From Styela clava (Eukaryota; Chordata; Ascidiacea; Stolidobranchia; Styelidae): a stretch of DNA of 64,000 bases. Both the position numbers and the translations under genes were made by a program. The notes below the pieces were generated by a model. The model was given only the letters and a program-made list of their open reading frames with translations. It had not been told where the DNA came from and did no database searches. The stretch lies in the NCBI RefSeq assembly GCF_964204865.1, contig NC_135254.1, forward strand, positions 16,311,001 through 16,375,000, read 5' to 3'. Every line of letters begins with the position of its first letter. The stretch's first letter is position 1. Below are positions 12,901 through 24,200 of this stretch, piece by piece.

Positions 12901-15900
12901 GATGGCTCAATTAATTCCTGTGACTGTATTGGTATATTATAAATATTAATTTTACAGAGTACATATATAATTTATTTTGCATAGGAAACGGAAAACAAGC
13001 AAGAAAACAATACAGATATGGGTAAGTTCTTACCGTACATTCCATACAAAGCAAGAGAGTTTTGTTCACATTCTGCCTATTGATTTGCTGAGAGGCATCC
13101 CACATGCTAAAAAAGTCTCACAACCTGTTTATTTTCAGCACCTGCATCACAGCAACTGAAATCCAAGATTATTGTGTTTGTTGTTGGTGAGTGCATATTT
13201 TTTGAAATTTATTTTGCTAAAGTAGAATGGTATGCTAGTTCTATTATAAAGACTTATCATTGTCTTCAAGCTAAAAAGTTGTCATTAAGCTTTTTATTAA
13301 TAAAGATAGATATTAGATACCAGCTTAGACGTCATGAATCGTAAACTGTACAGAAAATGGTAGTTTTGATTTGCCCTGAACAAGGCTCTGCACAAACAGC
13401 CACTGATAGATGAGGAGTTACTTTGTTTTGGAATAATCAGAATCTTTCCAGTTGGGCATTACCTACCCAATTTATTACTCCTGGGTGAAACTCAGGCCTT
13501 GGCATATCAACACGAGGTCTTAACTCTCAAATCTAGCGCTTTAACCATTAGTTACTGCATCTGGAACAATTTCTGCGTCAACAATCTTGACTGGTAACCA
13601 GACAAATGATCAGGCATAAAATAGGGTGTTATCGGACAGAATCATCTAGGATAAATTAGGCGTATATTTTTATACGACCTATTTATATGCATTTTGCTCT
13701 AAAAAAGGCCCTGCACAAGCAGCCATAGCTACATAAGGGGCTAATAGAGTTAGGAAGAACCAGAACCTTCCGTTTTAGCATCGTCTATTCAGTTTGAGAT
13801 TTTACCGCCATAATCGTTATCAAGTCTAATGCTTTAACCACTAGGCCACCAAGCCTACTAATTGAAATCTTGCATGTGAGTTTCTTATAATCTTATTCTT
13901 ATTGTTGTTTATTCATATCAGGTGGTCCAGGATCAGGCAAAGGAACACAATGTGATAAAATCAAAGAAAAGTATGGATTCACTCATTTCTCATCTGGTGA
14001 TCTTTTGAGAGCGGAAGTTGCATCTGGTTCTGAGAAAGGAAAAGAATTGACAGCGATAATGGAGAGAGGAGAACTTGTACCATTGGTAAGAATCAATTTT
14101 TTTTCTATTTGGAGTTAAGGATGTATATTGGATTAAGATTTAACAAAATTCTAAATCAATGTGATTAATGAAATATGTATTTTATGAAAACAAAATTAAT
14201 TTTAATTTAACATTTATCCTAATCTTTATTAATTGCCTCAGGTTAAATCTTTACAATTGAAAAAAGTTAAATTTTTAAATTTAAAACCCTAGACAGAGCC
14301 TTTCTAATTTCGACTTAGCTCCCCAACCATGCTTTGTTGCAATTTTTTTTTCAGTTTCTGTAATATATATGCAAATGCAGGCATGTCAATATGATGAATT
14401 GGTACTAAATCTTGCTATAGATTCATCTTTTTTTTAATTTTCAGTCTTCAATTAATAAATTTCTTTTCTTAGTCTACAGTACTTGAATTAATAAAGAAAA
14501 ACATGTTGGAACACGCTCATCATTCTAAAGGATTTTTAATCGATGGATATCCGAGAGACGTTCAACAGGGAATCGAGTTTGAAAATACGGTAACTGAGAT
14601 ATGTGAAAGCATTTTCGATTACCGGTATAAATTTTTATTGGATTACTTCACTCAGTTTTTAATTCAAAGCTTGTCTCAAATATATGGACATAGATCGTGT
14701 ATTGTTGTTGGTATGATAGAAGCTAGTTGAGATGAACCCTCGAGTTTGCTGAAAAAATCCGTAGGCAATCGTGGCGTACCTAGACAAGCGTGGCGTACAC
14801 GGATAAGTGTGGCAGAACAAAGTGTTCTCATGTTTCATAAAAAGTGAATGATTTGCAATAAAACATCAAACTCTCTAGTGAAATATCGGGCCCTCTAGGA
14901 TAAAAAAAATGAAAATGAAAGTTTTAGCCTACTTCAATCATCTTTAATTACTGAAAATAAAAAAATCAATAACAAATTATTTAATGTTTTCCATTTCATT
15001 ACCGAATTACACTTTTTTCTCCAGATTTCTCCATGTACATTTGTTTTGTGGATTGACTCATCACAAGAAACTATGGTGAAAAGGCTTCTCAAACGAGCAG
15101 AGACAAGTGGTCGTGCAGATGATAATGAAGAAACAATTAGAAAACGATTAAAAACATTTGTGGAATCGACAGAACCTGTTATTTCTCATTATGAAAAACA
15201 ACAAAAAGTCCGAAGGGTGAGTAATCTAGAATAAGATCATTTAATTAAAAAAAAAAACAAGAAAACCAGCTTGGATGGCCTAAATCAGCTTTAAATTGCA
15301 TGCCCTCTACCTCACCCAGGGTGTAATAAATTGGGTTGACAATGCCGAACAGAGAAAATCCCGTCTTTCCGTGTGATAGTAATCCTTTTCATATCGTTAA
15401 ATACCAGTGGCTGCTTGTTTAAAGCCTTGTTCGTAGCAAAAAGCGTGAATGAGTGACGCATAAAAATTTAGAAATCACATACGGAAAGCTACTCTCTAAT
15501 CGGTTTCAGGCGTATTCTTAGTTGCGGGCATTATTTTTATATAAGATAAGGAGTGAAATGTGTATAAATCGAAGTATAATTAAAAAGAAAAGCCTAAACA
15601 TTCAATACAAGACTTATTGGACACGAAGTGGACATAACGATCGTTTCAAAATTTTGTTGTTATTGTTATTTGTCTCCGTCTCCATTTTTAAAAAATCGTT
15701 TTTTTCTCCGAATACTGGACCAATTGCTTTGAAATTTTCAGTGGTTGAAGATAAAATTTTTCTCCAGAAGGCTATTACTTTTTTATTCGCTATGACGTCA
15801 TCAAAATTATTGCCATTGGGTGGCGCTACGTGTCCATATATTTGAGCATAGCTCTCTTGTTTTTTGAAGTAGCATTATTCCATTTGGCTTCCCATGCTAC

Positions 15901-16162
15901 AATATCATACATATCAAATGCATTTCCATACTTTATAAAATTTTGGACATAACTGAAATCAGCTAATTATTGGAACAATTTAATTTTTGGTAATTTCAGA
16001 TTCTCATGATGTCGCACCAATTTACTCATAGGCATTCCTCTCTAAATTTGTCATATCAATTTTTTATTCAAATTATTTTGTATTTATTAATTTTAGATAA
16101 ATTCTGAACAATCCGTTGATGACGTGTTTGCTGAAGTTCAAGCAGTATTTGATAAACTATAA
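3986..16162 (+). CDS. AK5: adenylate kinase isoenzyme 5-like, DPY30 motif plus one AK domain
   Basis: Transfers phosphate between ATP and AMP. Exons: 3986-4051 (start uncertain by 1 base), 4271-4436, 4862-4924, [5090-~7470 optional], 9081-9115, 12985-13021, 13139-13186, 13922-14085, 14473-14589, 15025-15216, 16097-16162. All phases agree when exon 3 joins exon 5, giving 317 residues. Residues 9-52 form a DPY30/RIIa-type docking helix pair ([12 protein letters not shown], then [20 protein letters not shown]), closely matching the N-terminus of vertebrate AK5. The kinase domain has the P-loop [10 protein letters not shown] (near 139-148), [10 protein letters not shown], the AMP-site motif [12 protein letters not shown], a short lid with [11 protein letters not shown], and a C-terminal helix. 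Human AK5 has two kinase domains; here only the second-type one is present, and the first is replaced by a short linker or by the giant exon. Family is sure; orthology to AK5 is likely. Confidence 0.9.
5090..7470 (+). CDS. giant acidic, disordered exon of the AK5-like gene
   Basis: Single open stretch of about 793 codons entered from exon 3 in phase 1 through a clean acceptor (TTTACAG at 5083-5089). The protein is rich in E, D, S, T, N, Q and P, with many SP/TP pairs, no globular-looking segment and no membrane helix, so it should be intrinsically disordered. It ends at a stop at 7468-7470. To continue into exon 5 the donor must be in phase 1; candidates exist near the 3' end (for example before the GT at about 7399, 7405 or 7443) but none is a strong consensus. 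Two readings remain: a cassette exon that inserts about 770-790 residues before the kinase domain, or an alternative last exon giving a DPY30-plus-acidic-tail protein without kinase. Confidence 0.75.
6586..6990 (+). repeat. coding tandem repeat, about 59-63 residues per unit
   Basis: Inside the giant exon three successive segments align, starting with the Q codons at 6586, 6763 and 6952: [22 protein letters not shown], and Q-Y-P-L-A-E-E. Further along, units 1 and 2 share a GLSEQN/KLSEPN motif and end in KEE/TEE. Unit spacings are 177 and 189 bases, both multiples of three, so growth kept the frame. The third unit is partial. Confidence 0.65.
7471..9080 (+). other. intron 4 region of the AK5-like gene
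   Basis: No assigned exon. A 61-codon open stretch at 7568-7753 (no ATG at its start) reads like protein ([20 protein letters not shown]) but matches nothing I recognise. A 14-base string at 7528-7541, ATTCTATTTGAATA, matches the start of the Ciona spliced leader as I remember it. The stretch 7860-8100 is a GACTC-rich interspersed repeat. Confidence 0.5.
7900..8100. repeat. GACTC/ACTTGAGTC-rich interspersed repeat
   Basis: Short direct and inverted copies of ACTTGAGTC, GACTCAAA, GACTCGAA and GACTCGATT recur through the stretch. The same word set fills 21530-21780 in an intron of the aminotransferase gene, so this is a dispersed repeat type rather than a local accident. Confidence 0.5.
9116..12984 (+). 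other. large intron 5 of the AK5-like gene
   Basis: A 3.9-kb AT-rich intron between a 35-base exon and a 37-base exon. The only open stretch over 70 codons (9950-10183) starts at TTG and has no protein-like composition. About 10558-10780 is a repeat whose first part resembles 2625-2695. I see no gene inside it. Confidence 0.6.
13376..13590 (-). repeat. SINE copy 1 (tRNA-like family), reverse
   Basis: On the minus strand it carries the family core TTTCACCCAGGAGTAATAAA, then an AATGCCCAACTGG stretch and a tail containing CAGTGGCTGTTTGTGCAGAG and GCCTTGTTC. The same core recurs in order at 13690, 15262, 16970 and 17887. Sits in intron 7 of the AK5-like gene. Confidence 0.65.
13686..13862 (-). 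repeat. SINE copy 2, reverse
   Basis: Diverged copy directly after copy 1 in the same intron. The tail motif (GGCCCTGCACAAGCAGCCAT on the plus strand) and the head (TAATGCTTTAACCACTAGGC) match the family; the middle is shortened. Confidence 0.6.
15262..15450 (+). repeat. SINE copy 3, forward
   Basis: Contains CTCACCCAGGGTGTAATAAA, a GACAATGCCGAACAGAGAAA stretch and the tail CAGTGGCTGCTTG followed by AAGCCTTGTTCG. Lies in the last intron of the AK5-like gene, just after exon 10. Confidence 0.65.
15600..15845 (+). repeat. interspersed repeat, partner of 31383-31560
   Basis: Shares a nearly identical core with the stretch near 31470-31502 (TACTGGACCAATTGCTTTG continuing into AAATTTTCAGTGGTT) plus a similar lead-in (ACACGAAGTG) and a GTTGTTATTGTTATTT-like middle. 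The 107-codon ORF across it has no ATG at its start and I treat it as chance. Class of element unknown. Confidence 0.55.
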
Positions 16163-16345
16163 TTTTTCACTTTCTTTGTATGACTTGCATGCAGTACATT
16201 TTGAGTTTTCGCAAAAGCTGCCTGTTTATCACAATATATCATTTGTATTTTAGAGTATGTATAAGAGCATTTTAATATTTAATTTTCAAGGTGTTAATAG
16301 ATGGTACTCAATTCTTGCAGTTCCTTGCAATTTTAATTTCTGAAA

Positions 16346-16351
16346 AATAAA
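16346..16351 (+). terminator. poly(A) signal of the AK5-like gene
   Basis: AATAAA about 184 bases after the stop codon at 16160-16162; first good signal downstream. Confidence 0.5.
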
Positions 16352-16969
16352 ATTTTCAACTTACTGGACATATATTTGCTTAATAAGCATACAATTAATT
16401 TAAAAATGCCTAGTGCTGTTGTGCATAACACATTTATTCAAAAAGTTGTTTATTATGAATTGAAAAAAATTGCGGTCCGTTTTTTATTTTATTTTAAAAA
16501 TATATACAATAAAGGCACACTTAGACCGGATTTAGTTTTTTCAGAGTTCCACAGCAAAGTTAAATGAAGCATTTCTCTCATTGCATGTTTCCATTATGTA
16601 TAAAATAGGATGTAAATCACTGAATACACTTTTTTTAGCATTTTTTGTCATTTTGAACATGTTGTATTCATTTTTAATCCTGAATTTGACTTCTTTCTGA
16701 TTGAGAGAATTATAACATTTATATTTTTGGAAACTTTTTTAAAAATGACAATTTCATAGAGGAAACTATCTCAAGCAAAATGTAGAACATTTTATAAGTA
16801 GTTGTTCCTGCCGATTTGCACAAAAATTCATTATGAAGAATTTAGTATTTTTATAGTAGATATTCTTCATCTTTCACCACTTCATCGTCCACTTATTTTA
16901 AAAACCACTGAAACATGCAATTGCATTCATTACTGAACATTTATGTTTTACTTCCATTATTTTGTGGGT

Positions 16970-17225
16970 GTCGTGGTGGGTGAGGGGTAACCCCCAAATT
17001 AGACTTAATCAGGCATTAGACTTAACTATGATGGCAATGCGGGTTAATTGAAAATTTTGGGTTTGAATCCCATGCCCACCATCTCACCCAGGGTGTTAGA
17101 AATTGAGTAGACGTTGCCAAAACAGAAGGATTCTTGTCCTTCCTAATTACAATAGATACTCACCTTGTGTTTAGCTTTTTTTCGGAGCAATAGACGTCCA
17201 AATAAGTTATACAAATAATTTATGT
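16970..17225 (+). repeat. SINE copy 4, forward, with tRNA-like head
   Basis: Best-preserved head: starts GTGTCGTGGTGGGTGAGG (A-box-like) and contains GGGTTTGAATCCC (B-box-like), followed by ATCTCACCCAGGGTGTTAGA and a TTGCCAAAACAGAAGGATTC body. The Pol III box pair supports a tRNA-derived SINE. Confidence 0.7.
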
Positions 17226-17886
17226 AGCCAACTCAAAAACCTCACAAAATTTATATCTTTCTATCTGATTCATCCATTTAACCTTATGTCGAAAACAGAG
17301 TACTGTTCTATGATTAGATTATCCACGCTTATTTTATTGTCTACTAATTTTCAAACGTTGCAGTTACTATTTTTTAATAATTATTTGTTGAGAAACTATA
17401 TCCAAAAAGTTATATTTTGCAGTACATTAGTTCCTAATTTGTTATTATTGTAATAAATATATAATATAGAGTTATAACATTGAATGTGAAATATAGAACA
17501 TGGTTGCATTTGTGTCTCTTTTTGAGTATATTTGTTGAGTATGAGAAGAGAGAGCTAGGAGAGCAGTATGAGTATGCTCGGCTTTGCCTTAATCTAGTTT
17601 TTTTTTTTAAAAGAATAAAACAAATACCGGTATATAGTTCTGCATGCTATATTTGCATTGCTATTTGCAATGTAACTGTCATTCAATAACAAATTAGGGT
17701 AATATATGTGAAAATTCCCTAGGCCAGTTTATTGAGGCATCTCGGATGAAAAGTTGAATATAATTGACACTAATGATCTTTGGTATTGCATAGAGATCTG
17801 GTTAGTGTCAAGTAAAAATAAATAAAATATAGGTTTCTGTGTGATTAATTCTTGTGTGAGAGTGATAAGTGGATTTCCTTTTTTTT

Positions 17887-18100
17887 TAACGTGTCGTCCC
17901 AGTGGATGAAGCGTTAGACTTAACTACGATGGCATCACAGGTTAAAAATTCAAATGTCATACCTAACAGCTCCCTCCGCCTGTGTGTAATAAATGCGATG
18001 GGCAATATCATACATATCTGCTGCTTGTGTGGAGTCTTGTTTTGAGCAGCAGGTCTACAAATACGTCGTATAAATGAAAAAACTAACAAGAAATTGTGCT
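17887..18100 (+). repeat. SINE copy 5, forward
   Basis: Head GTGTCGTCCCAGTGGATGAA with GCGTTAGACTTAACTACGAT, the latter nearly the same as in copy 4 (TTAGACTTAACTATGAT). The tail is reduced but keeps CTGCTTGTGTGGAGTCTTGT. Confidence 0.65.
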
Positions 18101-18439
18101 TAGTACATTTTATGTTTCTGGCTAACACATGGCTACATAGGAACTTCCTTGTTTTACTGGGAATTTCTAAATGCGGTTAACTCTTAATATATATAAACAG
18201 TCTCCGAACAGTCATCAAACTTGATGTGAATTATTACACTAAGTACTCAAATAGCAAGTAAGTTGATGAATCGTTTATTAATAAGCAAGTTATTCATAAT
18301 TAACCGATATTCGAAATCTAAACAAAATTAGCATAAACATTACTTAGCATATGAAATGATAGAGCAAAAACTATTTTAAACAATTGCAGCGTTTCATAGG
18401 CTAATATTCCAGCGAGGTAACTACTAAATACGTCTCATG

Positions 18440-20284
18440 CAGGGGCGCAGCCAGGGGGAAGGTTACATGGGTCGTAACCCCCCCCTTTGGAATCTTTTTT
18501 TTTTTTTCAATAGTTTACGTTTACTTGCAATAATTTTATTCTTTGCGTTATCACTTTCGCCCAGCGTCCTAATTTATTATTTATGTTTACGATTCGTTAT
18601 CGCTGTTACGCGGCAGTGGATCTAGTTGCCAGCGGGGGGTCACGGAAGTGACAATCTACACTAAACATTTTTAAATACAATTGTACTACCTTTCACTTGA
18701 CACAAATAGCAACGGACGTATCACACTATTGCCGTCAAAACTATTCCACAAGCGCGCTCTCGCCTCGCCACATTCAACGCATCCATACTTTTAATCACAT
18801 ACGTTATCGTTGGTTATCGGCTTATCGCTAATTACGAATTTTAGTTATGTAGTGCATCTTTAACAAGCGATGGCACCAGGATCATAAGCAAATAACAGAC
18901 AAAATGAATTATTGGAAATGTATGGTTCATCGAAAAAAGGTGTCATAAAATAATATTCAATCTTCGAAAACAAAGCATTGCAAAATAATGTTCAATCTTC
19001 GAGTAAAAAGTATCGTAATATAATGTTCAATCTTCGGGAAATTTTTTTTTTAAAGAATAATGTTCAATCTTCGAGATTTTTGGGTAGCAAACTCGTCTGT
19101 CTGCGAAAAGCAGTTACATGCGTTGTCTTCCAGATCTTTCCAATAAACTGGTAACAATATGTTATTAAATTATAATTAAATTATTATAGTTAAATTATCG
19201 CTGAAAGTGAAGAAGCGCTATGCGCAGAATGCAGCTATCACGGGCGCGGGATTTCAAATTCGCGACGATTTCACTTTCAGTAATATAGGTCTCGATGCAT
19301 TGCAATAAAAATTAGAATTTATTAACAGTTAATTGCAACAAGCAAGAGTTTTACATTGAAAGACGTTCCAAATCAGTACGATACATGAGCTTGTTTTTAA
19401 ATGATTGTAATCGTTTTATGAAGTTATAAATACGGGAACATCAAATATATTTATTTTGGAAATGGATTGATATTTCGTGACGCACTCAAAAATAGTTTAT
19501 GAACCATTGGCATTTGGCAAATATCATTAATTTATGCTATTTCTTAATGTTTCATGATTGCTGATATTTCATTCTATTCTTATTTTACATTTTTTGCGGT
19601 ATTTCAATTAAAATCATGACGATGGCATTTTATTTAACTGTTGACAATGGGGTAATAATCGGCGATTACTAAAAGGTTGAAATGGGACATGCCAAAATAA
19701 ACGAATTGACGCCTGTCAAAGGGGGCAGGGTCTGGCGACAAATAGCCACATGTGTCGGTGTTTCTCTATCATCGGCATTTTCGGCATCACTTTGAAACTC
19801 TAAAACGTAAGGACACCCCGCGGAGTGAAGACTTTCTTTCGCACAGGGAAATATTTGAATTACGATTGCTGAATAAGCGAAAAAAACAAATGCTTATTTT
19901 CTTGCTTGAAACAACGATAAACCAATTTAACCCTGTTGCCAAAAGTAATAGCATGCATTATTAACAAACTGGTAATAATATGTTGATAAATCGCCGCTAA
20001 AAGTAGAGAAGCGTTATGTGCAAATATCACAGGAATTTGAATTTGCGACGAATTCACTTTCAGTAATATAGTTAACGGCGCATTGAAATGAAAAGTTGAT
20101 TGATTTTTTTTGACCAAAGAGAATGGTCGGCGATTGCTGAAAGTAGGACATGCAAAGAAAGGCTAATGAGACACAGCGACGCACATGTTGTTTTGCCATC
20201 GTCGGAACATCTTTTTAAAGACCTATAAACGCGTTTTTATTTCACCGTAACCCCCCCCTTGAAAAAATCCTGGCTGCGCCCCTG
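18440..20284. mobile_element. hAT-type non-autonomous element, 1845 bp
   Basis: Terminal inverted repeats begin CAGGGGCGCAGCCAGG and end CCTGGCTGCGCCCCTG; the next bases (a run of C then GTTACG-type sequence) also mirror each other. It is flanked by a perfect 8-bp target duplication GTCTCATG (18432-18439 and 20285-20292), the hAT hallmark. Inside are a tandem array (about 18945-19075) and two diverged copies of a segment containing ACTTTCAGTAATATAG (19270 and 20055). No intact transposase; a 70-codon ORF at 19752 is unremarkable. The match of ends and target duplication makes the boundaries sure. Confidence 0.92.
18945..19080 (+). repeat. tandem array inside the hAT element
   Basis: Four diverged units of about 40 bases, each with ATAATRTTCAATCTTCG. 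The array sits in the left third of the 18440-20284 element. Confidence 0.75.
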
Positions 20285-21285
20285 GTCTCATGGCACATAA
20301 TGGCCGTAAAAATACAATTTTGATCAATTTAGCTTAAAAACAAGCTTCATAAAGCACCGAAATATAGAGATAACGAAGCACCAAAATCATATGTTTTAGT
20401 CCAAACCATATGTTTCAATTTCTGTTGCCGTATAAAACTTAATAAAAGGCAATGTAATTGCTTCAAATTATACAACATATCATTTGAAAATAATTCACAA
20501 AGATAAATTAAACAATTTAAGTCAAGGAATCGAATACAATTTCGGTGTAATACATTCCGATTCTACATCAATATTAGCCAATATAAATTGCAGAATATTT
20601 GCAAAATAATGACCAATGATGCAGAACATAACAGGCATAAAGGAACTCTGTTTAATGAATGGCAATGAAATGGGAAAAAATATATGTATATAGAACTAGA
20701 TAACACAGAACACTAAATTTGAAAATTGGGTCATGGAAATTGAAGAGAAATTTAATCAAATAAACATTTATTGGAACTTTTGAACAGGTTTTGTGAAAAC
20801 CTTCAGGGAGTTCTCACAAAAAGATTCAATATAATACTAAAAGTTCGAAATATGAACCATAATTGAAAATGACTATAATTTTGTAATTTATATAAGATAT
20901 AAATGATTTTTACATGACAAATTATGAATAAAGCCAACCAATATACCTAATATTGAATATATAGCCAACAAATGCTCAGGATAAGCATATTAAAACAGGG
21001 TTAAAACACTCGAAACATAATTTGACGAACTACAGAGCAAAATATCACTGTGATTGGGGACCATCATTTGCAGATATTATGCTTTCTTCATAATCCTGAT
21101 TTACTAACACACAGTGACACAGTGTCATGTTTAACCAGCTTTTCATTCGTAATAGGCAAATATAGACAAAGTATAGAAGTTCATATTATAGAGATATATA
21201 TTCTTTTTAAATAGCGAAGTGAGTTTCTTTAGTAACACCCTTTGTCACCTTTGTTGAAATGAAGCACTATGTCTTCTTACTTACT

Positions 21286-24200
21286 TTACCACTGTTTCAA
21301 AATGTCAGCCATGCTATTCAAAGTTTCATCACTCTGTATAAAAAGTGAGAAAACGAGTTGATAAAGAATTATAAATATGTTGATAAAGATATTAATAAGG
21401 GTGGATATATGGAATATTTCCTTCAGTTCAAAATGATGAATTATCCTCTTCGCAATTATCAAAAGCTCAAAATCACTAGCTTTATCTAAATTGTAAAGAC
21501 TCTGACATCTTGTGAACTAATTGCCAGTAAGTCAAAACTTAGTAATCGACCTGACTTTGGACTCAGACAACCTGTGACCTGACGTGACTCACTTGCAGCA
21601 TATTTAACAGATGTAAACACTAGTGTTTAAGGTCCTCAAGTCAAATTGAGTTACACGAGTGAGACGCGAGTCATCTAAATAAAACCACTCAGACTCGTCA
21701 TCAACTAAGCGCCAGTGAGACTTAACTAAAATTCGGATTTGACTCAGATTTCGGACTTGACTTAAGACCTCAGCGAAATGGAGTCAATGGAATTAAAAGC
21801 AAGTAAAAATATGTCTCAAATATTACAAACAATGAGCAATAAACAATCTATCGACCTCATTCATTTTCTGGAGACGTTCATTTTTTTTTTAATTTTCTAA
21901 TTAAAGACATTCAGGATTTCAACATTCGCTATTTCTTCTTGAAAGTCTCGATTATATCAGTCATAATGAAAAATAACAGAGTATAAATACCTTGCAGAAA
22001 CAAAATCTGATATAATTTTCACCCATCTTTTTGTGTGAGGCACTGTAAAAAGCACTGACTGGGATAGTTGCCAACTGGAACAATAAAAATTGTTATTAAT
22101 CTATAGCAGGGCTTTTCAAACATGGGGTTCCGAACCCCCATGATGGAGCGAATCGAGCCTGTTTCAATTTTTAGTGCGAGACTATGCAAGCATCATTGAA
22201 TTTATTGTTCATTCTATAATTTTTTAATATTTTCTGTAATATTAAACTTTAGTTTGAAGAGGTCATGGAAAAATTTGAAAGTGCCAATTTGAAGAACACT
22301 GATATAGAGACTCGGAATCATATAATCCGCGGAACAGAGAAATTAAATTTGGTAATTAGAGGAGCATAAGATATTTGAAAATTCGCTGATGGCATATAAG
22401 CACAGGTTTCTCACTTAGAAGTAATTTCTAGTTAATTAAATGTTAATTAAAAATGATTATTTTGTCTTAATAATTGAATTTTTCGGCTACAAAGGCACAA
22501 CATGTTGTTTAGTATTTGAGCATATCCTTGGATCAAGTGTTTTTGCAAAAATTGAGTCACTTGAAAAAAAGGTTGGAACCACCTCTATAATACACATTTA
22601 TGAATATTTTTGTTACTTTGTCACATAGCGTTTCAGGCATTATCCTTGTATCAGAGTGAATAGGGCATGATTAGCGTTTAGCGTTCTTGAAAGACAGCTA
22701 AAAAGGTCTATACCAGTGATCCTAAAATTTCATGATCAGTTGCCCCCTTTTAAAGATTCCCAACACTTCTGGCCCTTTTTGCTATAAAAATACTTAGTTA
22801 CGCTTTCAATTGTTAGCATTTCCATGCATAACTGTCAAAAAATTAAACAATTCATAGTGAATTTTCATTAAATTAATGCAGTCATCGCGAAAGGTACATA
22901 GTGATTAATTAAATTAGCTTGTTGCCGATTGGAGGGCCGAGTTTGAGAAATTTGAAGTCTCCTAGCCTGGTTTAACCGGGTCTGTGTTTACTTTCAGATT
23001 CTTTGTATGTAGGTGCATGAGCATTCTCACGTTTTAAACTTCATGAGAGCTCTCCGCAATTCTCCATTTTATCTTTACGAGTATTCTGGAGTTTTCAAAA
23101 ATTGAACCTTATTGCATAATCATTTATTTAGTTATTACCTTCTTATTTCTGATCATCCATTTAACAAACTTTCCATCCCTAGTCTCTCCTTCTTCACCAG
23201 ATAAGTCTGCCTCTGTAATAGATGAAAAGAGGGTTTAGCATCAGAATTACTAATGATACTCATATTTCCAAAGGGTAGTTGTATGAAATTGAATCACAAA
23301 TTTTCTACAGAAAATCTAAAATTATATTAGTTATTAGAATGAGTAAGCATTATTAATTAACCGTCTATCAAACAAGGCTTGTATACGCCAAAGTCTTTAT
23401 TATCAAAATTTCATTTTCTCGGAAGTTCGAAGCAGAAGACAAAAATATTTTTCAACTTTGGAATTTTCAATCCCAGAGTCAGAGTCGATTGTAAATTTTC
23501 TCCGTTTTCACAGCACTGTACTCCCCCAATCGCTCTTCTCTGTTTATCGTCCATCAAGGTAAAAGATGATTGAGATAAAGACTGAGATAATTCAGATACC
23601 TCTTGCGAGTTGGACTACAACAAGAATATAATATCAGACATTCACATACCTATGCCCGAAATATCTGCTAGCATAAAATATCCACCGTTTGGAAGAATTG
23701 GTTTCATCCCAACTTCAGACAATAATTTTGCAACTTGGTCACGTTTCTCCCTTAATTCTCTTGGCAATGATGTAAAATAACAATCAGGAGAGTCAAAACG
23801 AGACATTTCTTTTTCTATCCCTATAGCGACAGCTTCCTGTAAATAGATATTTGATACAATTTGAAAAAAAATGGAGCTAAATATATTGGGACATAAAAAC
23901 CATATATCCACATGAATCAGAAATATATTGTGACTAAATTGGTCGCCATGGCGATTTGTCTCCTAAGTCCTAACTGGTGACAAACAGGCGGATAGGCCTT
24001 GCTATTTAAACAGGCGAACAGGCCTCGCCATCTCATGGATATGAATATGTAAAAACAAATTGACAGACAAATCATCATAGGATAGTTCATTAAAGCTCCC
24101 TAACAACAAAACAATATATACTTACTGCGGCAGGTGTGTTGCAATGAAATACACTGTTCTGCCAAACCGTAACCAAGTGCTTTATTAACTCTGGAGCTCC

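Larger units (their letters stand above)
16163..21285. other. intergenic between AK5-like and aminotransferase genes
   Basis: The two genes converge on this stretch. It holds the AK5-like 3' UTR, two forward SINEs (16970-17225 and 17887-18100), a 1.8-kb hAT-type element (18440-20284) and AT-rich sequence that should include the aminotransferase 3' UTR. No conserved coding sequence seen. Confidence 0.6.

Noticed and set aside
19752-19964. 70-codon ORF inside the hAT element as a transposase remnant
   Set aside because: No BED zinc finger or hAT dimerisation motif; length and composition are compatible with chance.
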